From: Pseudoips prasinana
Lineage: Eukaryota > Arthropoda > Insecta > Lepidoptera > Nolidae
Direction of reading: 5' to 3'
Assembly (NCBI GenBank): GCA_951640165.1
Contig: OX621263.1
Coordinates: 5,602,501 to 5,666,500, forward strand
DNA: 64,000 bases
Shown here: one piece after another, positions 30,332-41,395 of the stretch
Layout of the letters: each line of letters opens with the position of its first letter
How positions within the stretch are numbered: the stretch's first letter is position 1
Program-made: the position numbers and the translations under genes
Notes under the pieces: model-generated
What the model was told of the DNA's origin: nothing
Databases searched by the model: none
What the model saw: the letters and a program-made list of their open reading frames with translations, nothing else

Positions 30332-30808
30332 TTCACATTTATTCTCACACATTCCTCATTATGCCACTTTAATCAAGCCGGGATGCAATATACACCGCCG
30401 TCCGCCACAATCGTCAGAGACCAACGTGTGACCAGTGTGCAGGTCAGACAGGGCGAAATTTTGAGTAAGGTATGTTATAAATAACAAAAAAGGACGTTTG
30501 ATTGCTTTATCGTAATCGTAATTCGTAACTATTCACGGTCTTCGGTTCACGTTAACCGAATAACAGTGCTTGTAAATAGTCAAAACATAATTAAATTAGC
30601 AATTTTGTGAATTATAGTTTTATGGAAAAAATAAAATAATAAAAATAATAATTATTGTATTTATGTTCGATGCTAAAAAGAATGAAGAAGTCGGAGCCTA
30701 TATAAAATGACGTTTAACGAACACATGATATTTGATATGGATTGAGGTTATGTTGTGAGATTTTATTATAGATAGATGTTTATGGAGCAGTTATCTTTAT
30801 AACAAGAA
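30332..30808 (+). promoter_or_regulatory. Upstream region of the GPATCH4-like gene
   Basis: This stretch of under 500 bp between the MITE and the ATG must hold the promoter unless the MITE contributes. A palindromic GGTTCACGTTAACC lies near 30543-30556. No TATA box at a convincing distance was fixed. Confidence 0.3.
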
Positions 30809-33800
30809 ATGGATTTTGCTAAAAAACAGCTGGAAAAATACGGCTGGACTAATGGTAAATTACATATTTAATATTCCTCTATTAGAAAACTATTTTGTAA
30901 GTTAAGTTTTTGGCTCTTCAGTTACACAATAGATAATCCAAGATGAAAAACCACAACCCGAACACAAAGTGGTGTGAGGCCACTATCTTAACCACTTCTC
31001 TACTCAGGCAGTCAAGTCTTATAAATTCAAAATCAACTTCTGTTTCAGTTATTAAGAACAGTTTTTTATATAAGTATACAAAAGTTTATTTATTTCAGGC
31101 AAAGGTCTTGGTAAAAATGAGAATGGGATATCAGAACCTCTGAAGCCTAAGATCAAGAGGAGTGTGACTGGAGTAGGTCATGATCCTGCCGCAGAGTTCA
31201 ATGAGCATTGGTGGACTGCATTGTATGATAAAGCAGCTGGGAATGTGGAGGTAATACACAGCTTTTGCATACAATAATGCAATTCATTTCTTTATTTGTC
31301 CAAGTCTCTGTCTGGTCTTGGTAGGGGTGTACTTGAGTATAGCCTTGTTTTGTCTTGGTTGGAGTGTAGTTGGGTTGGATCTCATATCGAGTCGCCTGAA
31401 TTTGAGTTAATTGTGTATATGGGGGGGTTAAGGGGGTTCCTACTAAGTGATAAAACACATTTTTTTCTGCTGGACACATGCCAATATTTTTAAAGAAATT
31501 TTTCAAAACTCCATACAAATGCATAAAACAGAATGCAATTTTGAACATTTCGTAACGATTTCGATAACTACAGCGTTGTAAAACAGTGTAAAAACATTGC
31601 TTTCGTATTTAGAAGTTATATTTTGTTTTTATATAATTATCCGAAAAATACCCAAAACTGAATTGTTCATTGTCACTATCATAATATTTTAGCAAAACTG
31701 CACTTTTATGAAACAATTTGGGTTAGGTTAGGTTAGACAACTTGACGTGGCCAAACGAATGGCTCATTGTGACTTATCACAGATCCCCATGTCGCAGAAA
31801 TAATAATAAAAAAAAAAATAAAAAGGTTAGGTTAGAACGGTGACCATTTGGCGCGCGAAGGCGAGCGAGTGTAGCGAGCGTGCCGTGGCAGCGACCGCCG
31901 AGCGTTAGAAAAACATTAACCATGGATATCTCCATAACCATGGGGTTGGGGATGGTACAGGAGGGTAGCGCACTCCCCCCTCCATACCTCCCCCCTGAAT
32001 TTACTTACGTTTGAAGGCGACTTGACTTGAGATATTAACTGTGTAGTTGCGTAGAGTTCAGGATCTTTTGTACTAACGCTTATTGGTTTTATTCTATCCC
32101 TAGAGCCCTTAATCAAGTTTGCACATAATTCAGTACGCTTGTTAGGGGTTCATCCTTGTAATATCAGTCATAGTATATGCAGCATTGTTTCCAGCCTCTG
32201 ACTCTCTGGCTGGTGATACACAACACTTGAACAAAATGTTTTAGTACCACACATAATTAAATAAAAAAAATACATAGCCTTTATTTACAGATACTAAGAG
32301 GATTATAATAACATTCATTTCAAGTCTCTTTTTTCTGTGTGCCTTTTGGAAAAGGGCTCCTCCAACTCATTCGCCACTCTCATCCAGCGTGGCCCCAAAG
32401 TAGCTTTGAGTTCATCCTCTAATCTCAAAACTTGTCATCCTCGGGTTCAATGACCATCTCTGGGGTAGCACAGTGTCACTTGCTTGCTCCACTTGTCCAC
32501 ATTGCACCTTAATAAATAATAGAACCACACATGAGACACACCAAATCATATTGGGGATGGTGAGGGACTTAAAATCGAGAATATCACCAATCCCCCTCTA
32601 ACCCAAGCATCACATTGTGGCATACACCATCTTGATGGACAACTTAATAAAGTGCCTAATAGAAATAAGATTTCAGTGTGGTCTAATTGATTACTTTCAA
32701 TTTATTCCTTTTCCTATTCACACACACATACTATTCACAAGCACAAGAGTTCATACACAAAAGGGTACCATGCAGGATATGAATAGGGTTGCCAACTATA
32801 CTATTTTGAAGAGTATTATACTGTTTTCACTAAATTATACTTTATACTGTTGAACAAAAATAAAATATACAAAATACTGTTTACATTTAACTATTGACTC
32901 AGGGTGTTTACTGCTCAGTGCAGCGCAACAAAGATTGTAAATTAGTAATTTATGCGAGAAGCTTTAAAAATATGTATTTAAAACAATAAATAAATAAAAT
33001 ATTGAACATTTTTCTAAAATAAAATAAAATAAAAAAGGTTTTTATTCACATAGACTTTAAAAAGCGCTTGTAAATAGTCAGAACATGTTTGTAGTAATAT
33101 AGTTGTATACATTATTATTTCTAGTAACATTGATATTGTGTAATATTCTTCAGAGACCTGAATATACTTTATTTCTAGTAAAAAAAGTTGGTAACCCTAG
33201 ATATGGCGGAAAGTTTCTTAAGAAAACCGTCAATTTTCAAATAAATTTAACTACAATTCTATAATTGCAGGTTGAAGAAAAGAATGGTAAAACAAAAAAG
33301 ATAAAAACTAAAGATGAGAATGGAGTAGTCATCACCACAAGCACTTGGAAACTGAAGCAGAAACCAAAAGATGAGGAGAACAAGGAGCAGTACTCCGACT
33401 ACTTTGTGAGGACTGCTGTTCTTACAGGAGGAGGAAATAAGGTACTTAACTTTTTAATAGGATTCCCATGACACTGGCAGAAATTGCTGGAGAAAACAGC
33501 ACACAGCCATAAAAAAAAACAGTTTAATATTTTCTTAAATTGACTGCAACATTGGTTTAAATAGCTGAGAGGGTAAAAAAAAATATCTAGGGACAATGTC
33601 ACACAGATCATCCTAGCCCCAAACTAAGCAAAGCTTGTACTATGGGTACCAGGCGACGATATACATACTTATATAGATAGACAAATACTTATAAACATAG
33701 AAAATATCCATGACTTAGAAACAAATATTCATGCTCATCGTGCATACAAATATTTGCACTTACCGGGATTCGAACCCAGGGCCACCAGCTTCGTAGGCAG

Positions 33801-36600
33801 GAGCACTACCAACTAGGCTACGGTGACCATATGGTGAAAATCTCTTCAGTGTCTGGACTGTAATCTCCCAGAAAAGATATGGTAGGCAGTTCATTCATGG
33901 GAGGCTTAATTTTGTATGGTATGGTGGCATCATGGATTAAGGTTTAAGGGGGCCCCCTGTGTTGCATCAATGCTCACCTTCTGTATCCCTCAGTGTTGCC
34001 CCCTCTTCCTAGCCAAATTTGGTATGATCCTAATAATGCTGCTTTGGATAGTCATTTTAATATAGAACTTATGGAAGTTCTCGATAATCCCAAGTCTATC
34101 AATAGGTTATAGACAGTCATAGTCATGTCATGTAGTAAAAATATTAGACTTAAACTAGATAATTAAACAATCTCTTGACAATAACTTGATACCAGCTAGC
34201 TAAATATCAATGCTATAATAAAATAAATTTTATAAATGTTTTTATACAATGTGTACCTAAATATCTATGTTACTAGAAATAATAATGTATACAACTATAT
34301 TTACAAACATGTTCTGACTATTTACAAGCGCTTTTTTAAAGTCTACGTGAATAAAAACCTTTATTATTTTATTTAGAAGCCGGGGTATATTCATTAAAAC
34401 TGTACTGTTTGAGATCATAGACTGTACTGTACTGTTGTGTACAGTTTCAGCATGTGAGGATGAACCTGGAGGACAGGTGGTAGACACTGGTCGCTAGCAT
34501 CTAATCTAACCATTCAACAAACAGCGCAGTACGCCCAACTGCTATGCCAGAGGTTGAGTGGTTCAATCCTTAGAAATATATAAGTATGTTTATAAGTTGG
34601 TTGGTTACCAAAGTACTAGCTTTGCCTATCTGGATCAATTTGTTGTGTTAGTTGTCCTAAGATATTAAAACTATTATACTTTCTGGCAGTGGCTTGCACA
34701 TCCTGGAAGGCACTTAACAGGCATAGTATTGATATAATATAGTATGTAGGTATTTATACATATAGGTAGGTAGAATTAATTTAGATAGATAATGTTGTAC
34801 ACTGTTCTACCCTGTATAACAAATTATCCTCTGTGTTTGGTTTGCTGTAAGAAAACTCAAGTTAAGCTCGCCTATGTACATGTCGTTATTTCATAAATTG
34901 TATTTCTTTTCATTGTTTTCTGTGTGCAATAAAGAATAAAGAATGAGATTCCAGGCCTGCAATTCTATTTAACATCTTTAATTTTTATCAGGAACTAGCT
35001 GTGCCCCGCCATTTTACCTGCGTTAAACTTTATAAATTATAGCCTATGTGTTAATCCAGGCCGTCAGCTAACTCTATATCAAATTTGATTGAAATTGCTC
35101 CAGCCGTGAAGAAGTAACAAACATACACACTCGCAAACTTTCACTTTATAATTTTAGTGTGATTAGTTTCAAGAATTAATTAACATGTATTTTTAGGTGG
35201 AGAAAGTAAGAGAATCTGAATCTGAGGGAGAGGAGATGGAGAATAAGAAAGATGTAATAAAAATGACTGATGAGGAACTGTTTGCAGTATGTGAAGGAAG
35301 AACCGCTCACAAGTTAGTATATGTTTATCCTGACACTCATTTATATATGACAATCCACATTATTCATGCACAATTTTGCCGATGTCAAATGAGAAATAAT
35401 ATTATGGGTACTATTACTGTAGTAATTTGCGATTGTAGATGAAATAAATGTGGATTCTATATATTATTATTAGTAACAGCTGTCATTTCAGTACATTTTG
35501 TATGGAATTTCATCATTATTTGGGTACTGCCAAAACCTATTTATGATTGTACACTGCCAGCTATCTGACATTTTCGACTTACACCAGTCCGTTGTACAGT
35601 TATCTTAAAGAAATCGCTATTGTGCAATAGATGCACAGACATGTGAATGTACAATAGGTAAACTGTACATTGTTTTAAATACTTAGTTCAATATTCTTTC
35701 ACTGACATTGGCAAAAATCATGTTTAAAACTAAATAATAATGCTAGTAAAGCCGATATGTCATTGGATACTCTAGGACAGCAAAAACCGCCCATACTGCA
35801 TAGTTAATAAACTTTCAAGGTCTAATTGATGTGGTGTTTCCACCAATCTGATGTGGCATTGATACTAGTAAAGTATCAATCATCAGATCAGTGATATTTT
35901 TCATAAATAGATAAAAATTATTAGCAGAGTATTACTCTCGTAGAAGTATAACTTGACCTCAGGGTAGATGTCGAGTTTACTCCTAGCAATCTTTGCTGAT
36001 GATCAATCTATGACTCCAATTGGTTATCATATTAATGAAACTGCCTATTTCAGGGGTGCCCGTCATGGCCTCAAAGCAACCGGAAAACTGGCAAGAATAG
36101 CGCAACAAGAAGCCATGCTGCTACGCGAATCAAGATTCAGTGATTATTCACACGCTAAAAAACTCAAACAGCAAGTTGTTGAAGAAATGAACTTGAACAG
36201 CGATTCTGAAAGCAATGTCTGCAAAAAGAAGAAGAAGAAGAAACGGAAGCGCTGCAATAGTAACGAAAAATTGACTGAAACTGTAACAATCGATACATTG
36301 GCTGAATCAATAAAGCCCTTGCCTGCTGATAGTGAAATGGTGGTTGATGACAATGTTGCCAATCCAATAGCACAACATGAAGAGATTACTAAAAAATCAA
36401 AAAAATCCAAGAGGAAACAATTAGTTAATATGGAAATTATAGAGGAAGAAACAAATAATAGTCCTACACCCAAAAAGAAGAAAAAGTTGACAGATGAAGT
36501 TTTAGACCAAATGGATGTTAATAATAGTGATGATATAACAGTTTCAGAAACATACAGTACCAAAAAGAAAAAGAAGAAAAGTAAAAAGCGCGATATGTGA
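30809..36600 (+). CDS. GPATCH4: GPATCH4-like G-patch nucleolar protein
   Basis: Five exons (30809-30854, 31099-31250, 33271-33441, 35197-35312, 36054-36600) join in frame with GT-AG borders to 343 residues. The G-patch is at the N-terminus: KKQLEKYGWTNGKGLGKNE, then GVGHDPAAEFNEHWW, the order seen in human GPATCH4. Exon 4 ends in CEGRTAHK and exon 5 starts GARHGLKATGKLARIAQQE, again as in GPATCH4. The rest is a Lys/Ser/acidic tail with repeated poly-Lys blocks, typical nucleolar targeting signals. G-patch proteins activate DEAH-box RNA helicases; GPATCH4 works with DHX15 in ribosomal and spliceosomal RNA metabolism. AATAAA at 36624-36629 follows. Introns 2-4 carry SINE and LINE pieces. The gene appears intact. 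Confidence 0.93.
31721..31840. repeat. Short TTAGG tracts and adjacent repeat in intron 2 of the GPATCH4-like gene
   Basis: GGTTAGGTTAGGTTAG occurs at about 31721-31737 and GGTTAGGTTAG near 31823-31834. TTAGG is the insect telomere unit, but three units can arise by chance or from a LINE tail. Confidence 0.5.
33000..33160 (-). mobile_element. LINE 3' end fragment in intron 2 of the GPATCH4-like gene
   Basis: This is an inverted copy of the 3' end at 10620-10784, with the marker AAGCGCTTGTAAATAGTCAG and the AAAATAAAAT tail. Confidence 0.8.
33590..33829 (-). mobile_element. tRNA-derived SINE in intron 3 of the GPATCH4-like gene
   Basis: On the - strand there is a Pol III A box GTAGCCTAGTTGG (33809-33821) and a B box GGTTCGAATCC (33766-33776). 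A + strand copy with the same body lies at 48981-49238. Confidence 0.85.
34180..34375 (+). mobile_element. LINE 3' end fragment in intron 3 of the GPATCH4-like gene
   Basis: It shares ACATGTTCTGACTATTTACA and AAGTCTACGTGAATAAAAAC with the LINE at 9739-10784. Confidence 0.8.
34994..35160. repeat. Short copy of the 'ctagctgtgccccgc' repeat
   Basis: It starts AACTAGCTGTGCCCCGCC and ends near 'cactttataattttagtgtga'. It is a shorter subfamily than 11808-12135. Confidence 0.65.
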
Positions 36601-37287
36601 TCTTAACTTTCCTGAAATTATAAAATAAAGTATTTATACTTGTTAATTCAGTTTATTTTTATTAATAGCACTTTATTCTTAATAAAATTAAATATATCTT
36701 TTTTTTATTTTAGACCCATTAAAAATAGCCCTTAAACCTTGGAGTACACTCAAGAAATAAAAATAATTTCACTTATATGTTTAAAAGCAATCATGCCGTT
36801 AATTATGTTATGTTATTGGCTTATAGATATATTATAATATATAGGCTTTATAGATATTTTAAGTTCGCATAAAATATTTAATTGTAATTATATTTTCATA
36901 GCATAGTTGTATCGTCTACAGCTAAGCTACAAGCTATCAAAATCGGACGAGAAATATTGGGTTTATGAATGACCATGGATATTGGGCGGCAGTAGCGTCA
37001 GCTAATAGTTGGAACACTCATTAGTATTGATTTCTGATTTCGATCATCTACTTTTGCCGTTCGTTGACTATACGATGTTTAATTAATATAAAGTCTAACG
37101 CGGGTAAAACCGCGGGGAACAGCTCGTTATCGTATGTATTTACAAAAGAAAAGTACTAAGTATATGAGTTATATGGTTTCCAAAATACAAGTTCTGCTTT
37201 CGTGTTTGAATAATGTCCCAACATATGTTTATTAATCGGGCATACTTTTAACTAGTAATTCATCCTTTAAGCAACTTTCGGTTCTCT
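36601..37287. other. Downstream of the GPATCH4-like gene, mostly AT-rich
   Basis: It contains the polyadenylation signal and an inverted fragment of the 'gccccgcggttttaccc' repeat near 37090-37125. No further gene is seen before the Mutator/foldback-type element. Confidence 0.5.
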
Positions 37288-38419
37288 CTTTGGACCATGT
37301 GCGTGTCCCCAGCTTCCTCATTGGTATAATCGAAATTCTAAGTATGCCATATTTTAAAGCATAATTTGAGCAATTTAAAGTTTCAGTCATAGAATTAGAG
37401 CAATCACAACTTCGTTTCTATGATTTGTTAAATGTGTGTAAGCTGGACAAACGGGTCTCCAGCTGACACATGCCGTTGGGGCAAATCCTGTGATGTTAGG
37501 GTTTTAAAATATAGTCAAAAATTTAGCTCATAATGGGAGCAATGAGAGCCAAAAAATCTAGCCATCACACTCAAATATTATTTAAACTATGATCATAAAA
37601 CCATGTGCGAGCTGGAGACACGTGTCCCTGGCTTACACATGTGTATCTTCGTAATTATTTAAGCTACGATTATGTATTATACCTCAAAATTCTGAGCAAA
37701 ACTGCAGTATTAGGCTCCAAAATTTTCAAAACCTTAGCTCGAATAGTTTTTGAGCTACGAAGCAATAAGTATGTGTAAGCTGGGGACACGTCACACATGG
37801 TGAATTACGATAACTATATAAGTTGCAGTTTTCTTTTAAAGATCAAATAACATGTTATAATTGGAGCAGACACGAGGCATAATTTCAAATCTCTAGGCCT
37901 TTTACTTTCAAAATTATTAGCCAAATACGCTTTTTCCGCCAAAATTTTTAAAATTCTCGGTCGGAAGCGGTCAACCGCGACGTTGCCGTTCCGTGCATTA
38001 TACAATTGCTATCGAGTCTGAACTTTAGCTCTAACATTATAAGAGTTATTTTAATTCGGTCTCGATCATTTAAGCTTTTGTACTGACGTAAGAAAAATAT
38101 TCTTAGACTAGGAGCTGCTGTCTCTTAACATTTACATGTATGAGAAACATTTTGATTTTGACTTGTATGTACACTTATCAATTAACTATATGTATTTATT
38201 GTAAGTATGTGTACCTATACAAAATATAGTTCCACCATAAATTAACAACTCAAAAATAAATTATCTACCTTAAAATTTTATTATAGCGTGCCGAAGTAAA
38301 TAAAATACTTGTTGGGTTGAACTTCTTACAGAACGCGCGCGCACGGCTATAACAGTAATTTCTTAGTGCGCTAACAAAATGTTTGATTTTTTGTCCGAGT
38401 GCAATCGGCTCTCGTCGGC

Positions 38420-39950
38420 ATAATGCATAAATTAGTCTTACACACAGTCCACTAGTATTATATTTTACAGTTTTGTTTATTACAAACGACTGGAAAGTAG
38501 GACTACTTATTCGTTATCGTTGTCATATTTCCAAAGGTGCCAGACGAGGTTGTGGCTCACCTGATGAAAAATAATAACCAACACGCCACCCATAGTCAAG
38601 TTCATGTCTTTGACATTGTGTACAATACAGAGGACAAAGCTCTGTCACATGCTACCAACTATGCTAGCTACAAAAACAAAGTCTTCTCTGTCGCTAGCAT
38701 AGCTATTTCTGTTTCCCCCTAATGAGCTCTGGCAATCATTGATTACCATCAGTAACATATCACTGCCGAGATAGTGTTGTTTCTGGCTGCGGACTCCTTC
38801 TGCCACTCCAAGTATGCTACTCAGTTTAAGCAAGTAACCAAAGTGACTGGTCTATTGGTCTAGTCGTTAGTGACCATGACGGCTGGATTCGATTCACACT
38901 CAGGACAAGTCGTTATATCATGTACACGATTATTTGTTCTGTGACTCGGTCTAAATTATCATTCATTTTTACTTTGCTATGTAATAATATAAAGACATTT
39001 TAATTGGAATAGCTTTATTTAACAACATGGATTCGTAACGAAAACCGTTCAATGATCATAGTTTTATTATTAATATTTTTATGGGTATTTACGTACACAA
39101 TCACAGGTCAGTAGACGGTATAATAAAAGTTTCACTACCTAATAATCCTGCTTGTGCACCAGAGCTTTTTGCCTCAATCAGTTTCGACTTATTATAAATA
39201 GACTTATAATTCAGAGACAAATATTTAAGGTATTACTTATTAAAACAACAGTGAAAACTGTATATTTCAGAAAATGAATTAAATTGTTCAATTACATATT
39301 TCACATCAATCAACTTTTAATTACATACATATTACGATTGATCATCAGTTCTTAATTATCTTTTGACATCTTTTATTTTATATTTAATAAATAACCCTAA
39401 CAAATTTTAAATTTAATTTAATGTGATAATACCATAGTTTTACAATTTTGTTTCTCAATACTTACTTCCAAATCATCGTACGTTAACCATTCTGAGTATC
39501 CAACATTACAGTGTATGCACATCTGGGAGAAAATGTTTTATTAAAAATAGTGAGTTGCTCAGGATTTTTTCTATACAATTTACATGCATATTAAGAATTC
39601 TGAAAACAATGATAAAAGTATTTTAAAAATACAGTACTACTTTTTCCAAAAGATATATGTAAGTAGTTTCTTTTATATAAACCCTAACCGTCAATAAGCC
39701 TTTCATTTTAAAAAATTTGTTGTTAACATTAAAATACAAGAGAAAAATCTGCCTATACAAACTTATTTTCTATACACGCTATCAATCCACGCTGACCCAA
39801 ATTAAATTGTAATTTCTGTCAAAATAGGTTGTCGTTGCACCGCACTGCATTATGTGTCGTAACTAAGTACATACTTGTATTTTATTATTTTGAATATAGC
39901 TCGGAAGGGATATAGTGCGCCGTTGCCGTTCCACGCGCTTCAATAGTTGC
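38420..39950. other. Spacer of the Mutator/foldback-type element
   Basis: It holds a tRNA-type SINE-like segment near 38845-38940 with GGATTCGATTC, AT-rich DNA, and a possible small - strand gene (39101-39522). A 61-codon frame at 38537-38722 has no recognisable motif. Confidence 0.4.
39101..39522 (-). CDS. Possible small two-exon gene inside the element spacer
   Basis: Exon 39522-39466 lies between TTTCTCCCAG and GTAAGT and reads MCIHCNVGYSEWLTYDDLE in one frame. Further down, a frame in the same phase reads IEAKSSGAQAGLLGSETF and ends in TGA at 39101-39103, but its acceptor is weak. I do not recognise the protein. It could be part of the element's own gene, a captured host exon, or chance. 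Confidence 0.25.
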
Positions 39951-41121
39951 CAGCTGACGAGAGCCGATGATACTTGAACAAAAAATTACACAAAATTAAA
40001 TTATAAAACTTAACTAACTTTAAATTATAAAACATTTTGTTAGCGCACTAAGAAATTACTGTTATAGCCGTGCGCGCGCGCTCTGTAAGAAGTTCAACCC
40101 AACAAGTATTTTATTTACTTCGGCATTCTATAACAAAATTTTAAGGTAGATAATTTATTTTTGAGTTGTTAATTTATGGTGGAACTATACTTTGTATAGG
40201 TACACATACTTACAATAAATACATATAGTTAATTGATAAGTGTACATACAAGTCAAAATATTTCTCATACACGTAAATGTTAGAAGACAGCAGCTCCTAG
40301 TCTAAGAATATTTTCCTTACGTCAGTACAAAAGCTTAAATGATTGAGACCGAATTAAAATAACTCTTATAATGTTAGAGCTAAAGTTCAGACTCGATAGC
40401 AATTGTATAATGCACGGAACGGCAACGTCGCGGTTGACCGCTTCCGACCGAGAATTTTAAAAATTTTGGCGGAAAAAGCGTATTTGGCTAATAATTTTGA
40501 AAGTAAAAGGCCTAGAGATTTGAAATTATGCCTCGTGTCTGCTCCAATTATAACATGTTATTTGATCTTTAAAAGAAAACTGCAACTTATATAGTTATCG
40601 TAATTCACCATGTGTGACGTGTCCCCAGCTTACACATACTTATTGCTTCGTAGCTCAAAAACTATTCGAGCTAAGGTTTTGAAAATTTTGGAGCCTAATA
40701 CTGCAGTTTTGCTCAGAATTTTGAGGTATAATACATAATCGTAGCTTAAATAATTATGAAGATACACATGTGTAAGCCAGGGACACGTGTCTCCAGCTCG
40801 CACATGGTTTTATGATCATAGTTTAAATAATATTTGAGTGTGATGGCTAGATTTTTTGGCTCTCATTGCTCCCATTATGAGCTAAATTTTTGACTATATC
40901 TTATAACCCCTAACATCACAGAATTTGCCCCAACGGCATGTGTCAGCTGGAGACCCGTTTGTCCAGCTTACACACATTTAACAAATCATAGAAACGAAGT
41001 TGTGATTGCTCTAATTCTATGACTGAAACTTTAAATTGCTCAAATTTTTCTTTAAAATATGGCATACTTAGAATTTCGATTATACCAATGAGGAAGCTGG
41101 GGACACGCACATCTTTGGACC

Positions 41122-41393
41122 GTAAACTTGCTGTTAATAACACTCAACTGTTATTTTACTTACAAAGCCATAGAACAAAATTAATATGGGACCATCGCGG
41201 AAGTCTCCATTTTTAAACAAAAAATAATGATTTAAATCGGTGCACAATTATCTGAGCAAAACCGTAATATAGTTACCTATTAAAATCAATCGAATTGAGA
41301 ACCTTTTGCTTTTTTGAAGTTGTCCAATAACAAGGCACAACTCATAGTCAAGTCAAGAAATCCATTATGCGTGACGTACACCCGTTTATTACG
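41122..41393. other. Spacer between two DNA transposons
   Basis: This is the original flank of the Mutator/foldback-type element on the left and of the Tc1/mariner-type element on the right. No gene is seen. Confidence 0.5.
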
Positions 41394-41395
41394 TA

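Larger units (their letters stand above)
37297..41112. mobile_element. Mutator/foldback-type element with ~1.1-kb inverted arms and 9-bp duplication
   Basis: The ends ATGTGCGTGTCCCCAGCTTC are inverted at 37297 and 41112. They are flanked by a perfect direct repeat CTTTGGACC at 37288-37296 and 41113-41121. The left arm (to about 38420) and right arm (from about 39950) match almost base for base; a 63-codon mirror frame in both arms has the same translation. A motif of the type TGTGTAAGCTGGGGACACGT recurs, often as a palindrome with its inverse, near 37435, 37605, 37770 and at the mirrored sites. A 9-bp duplication with long arms fits Mutator-like or foldback elements. The 38420-39950 spacer has no recognisable transposase. 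Confidence 0.85.

Noticed and set aside
30009..30431. 140-codon frame before the GPATCH4-like gene
   Set aside because: It crosses the end of a Harbinger-type MITE and is explained by the local GC richness.
31721..31737. Telomere or chromosome-fusion trace (TTAGG)
   Set aside because: Only three units are present, in an intron. That is too short to distinguish from chance or a LINE tail.
36144..36563. 139-codon - strand frame opposite GPATCH4 exon 5
   Set aside because: It is a shadow of the Lys-rich coding exon; poly-Lys codons read backwards give a Phe/Leu-rich frame.
37814..38005. 63-codon frame, mirrored exactly at 40403-40594
   Set aside because: It is part of the homogeneous inverted arms. 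It is conserved because the arms are alike, with no sign of selection or protein family.
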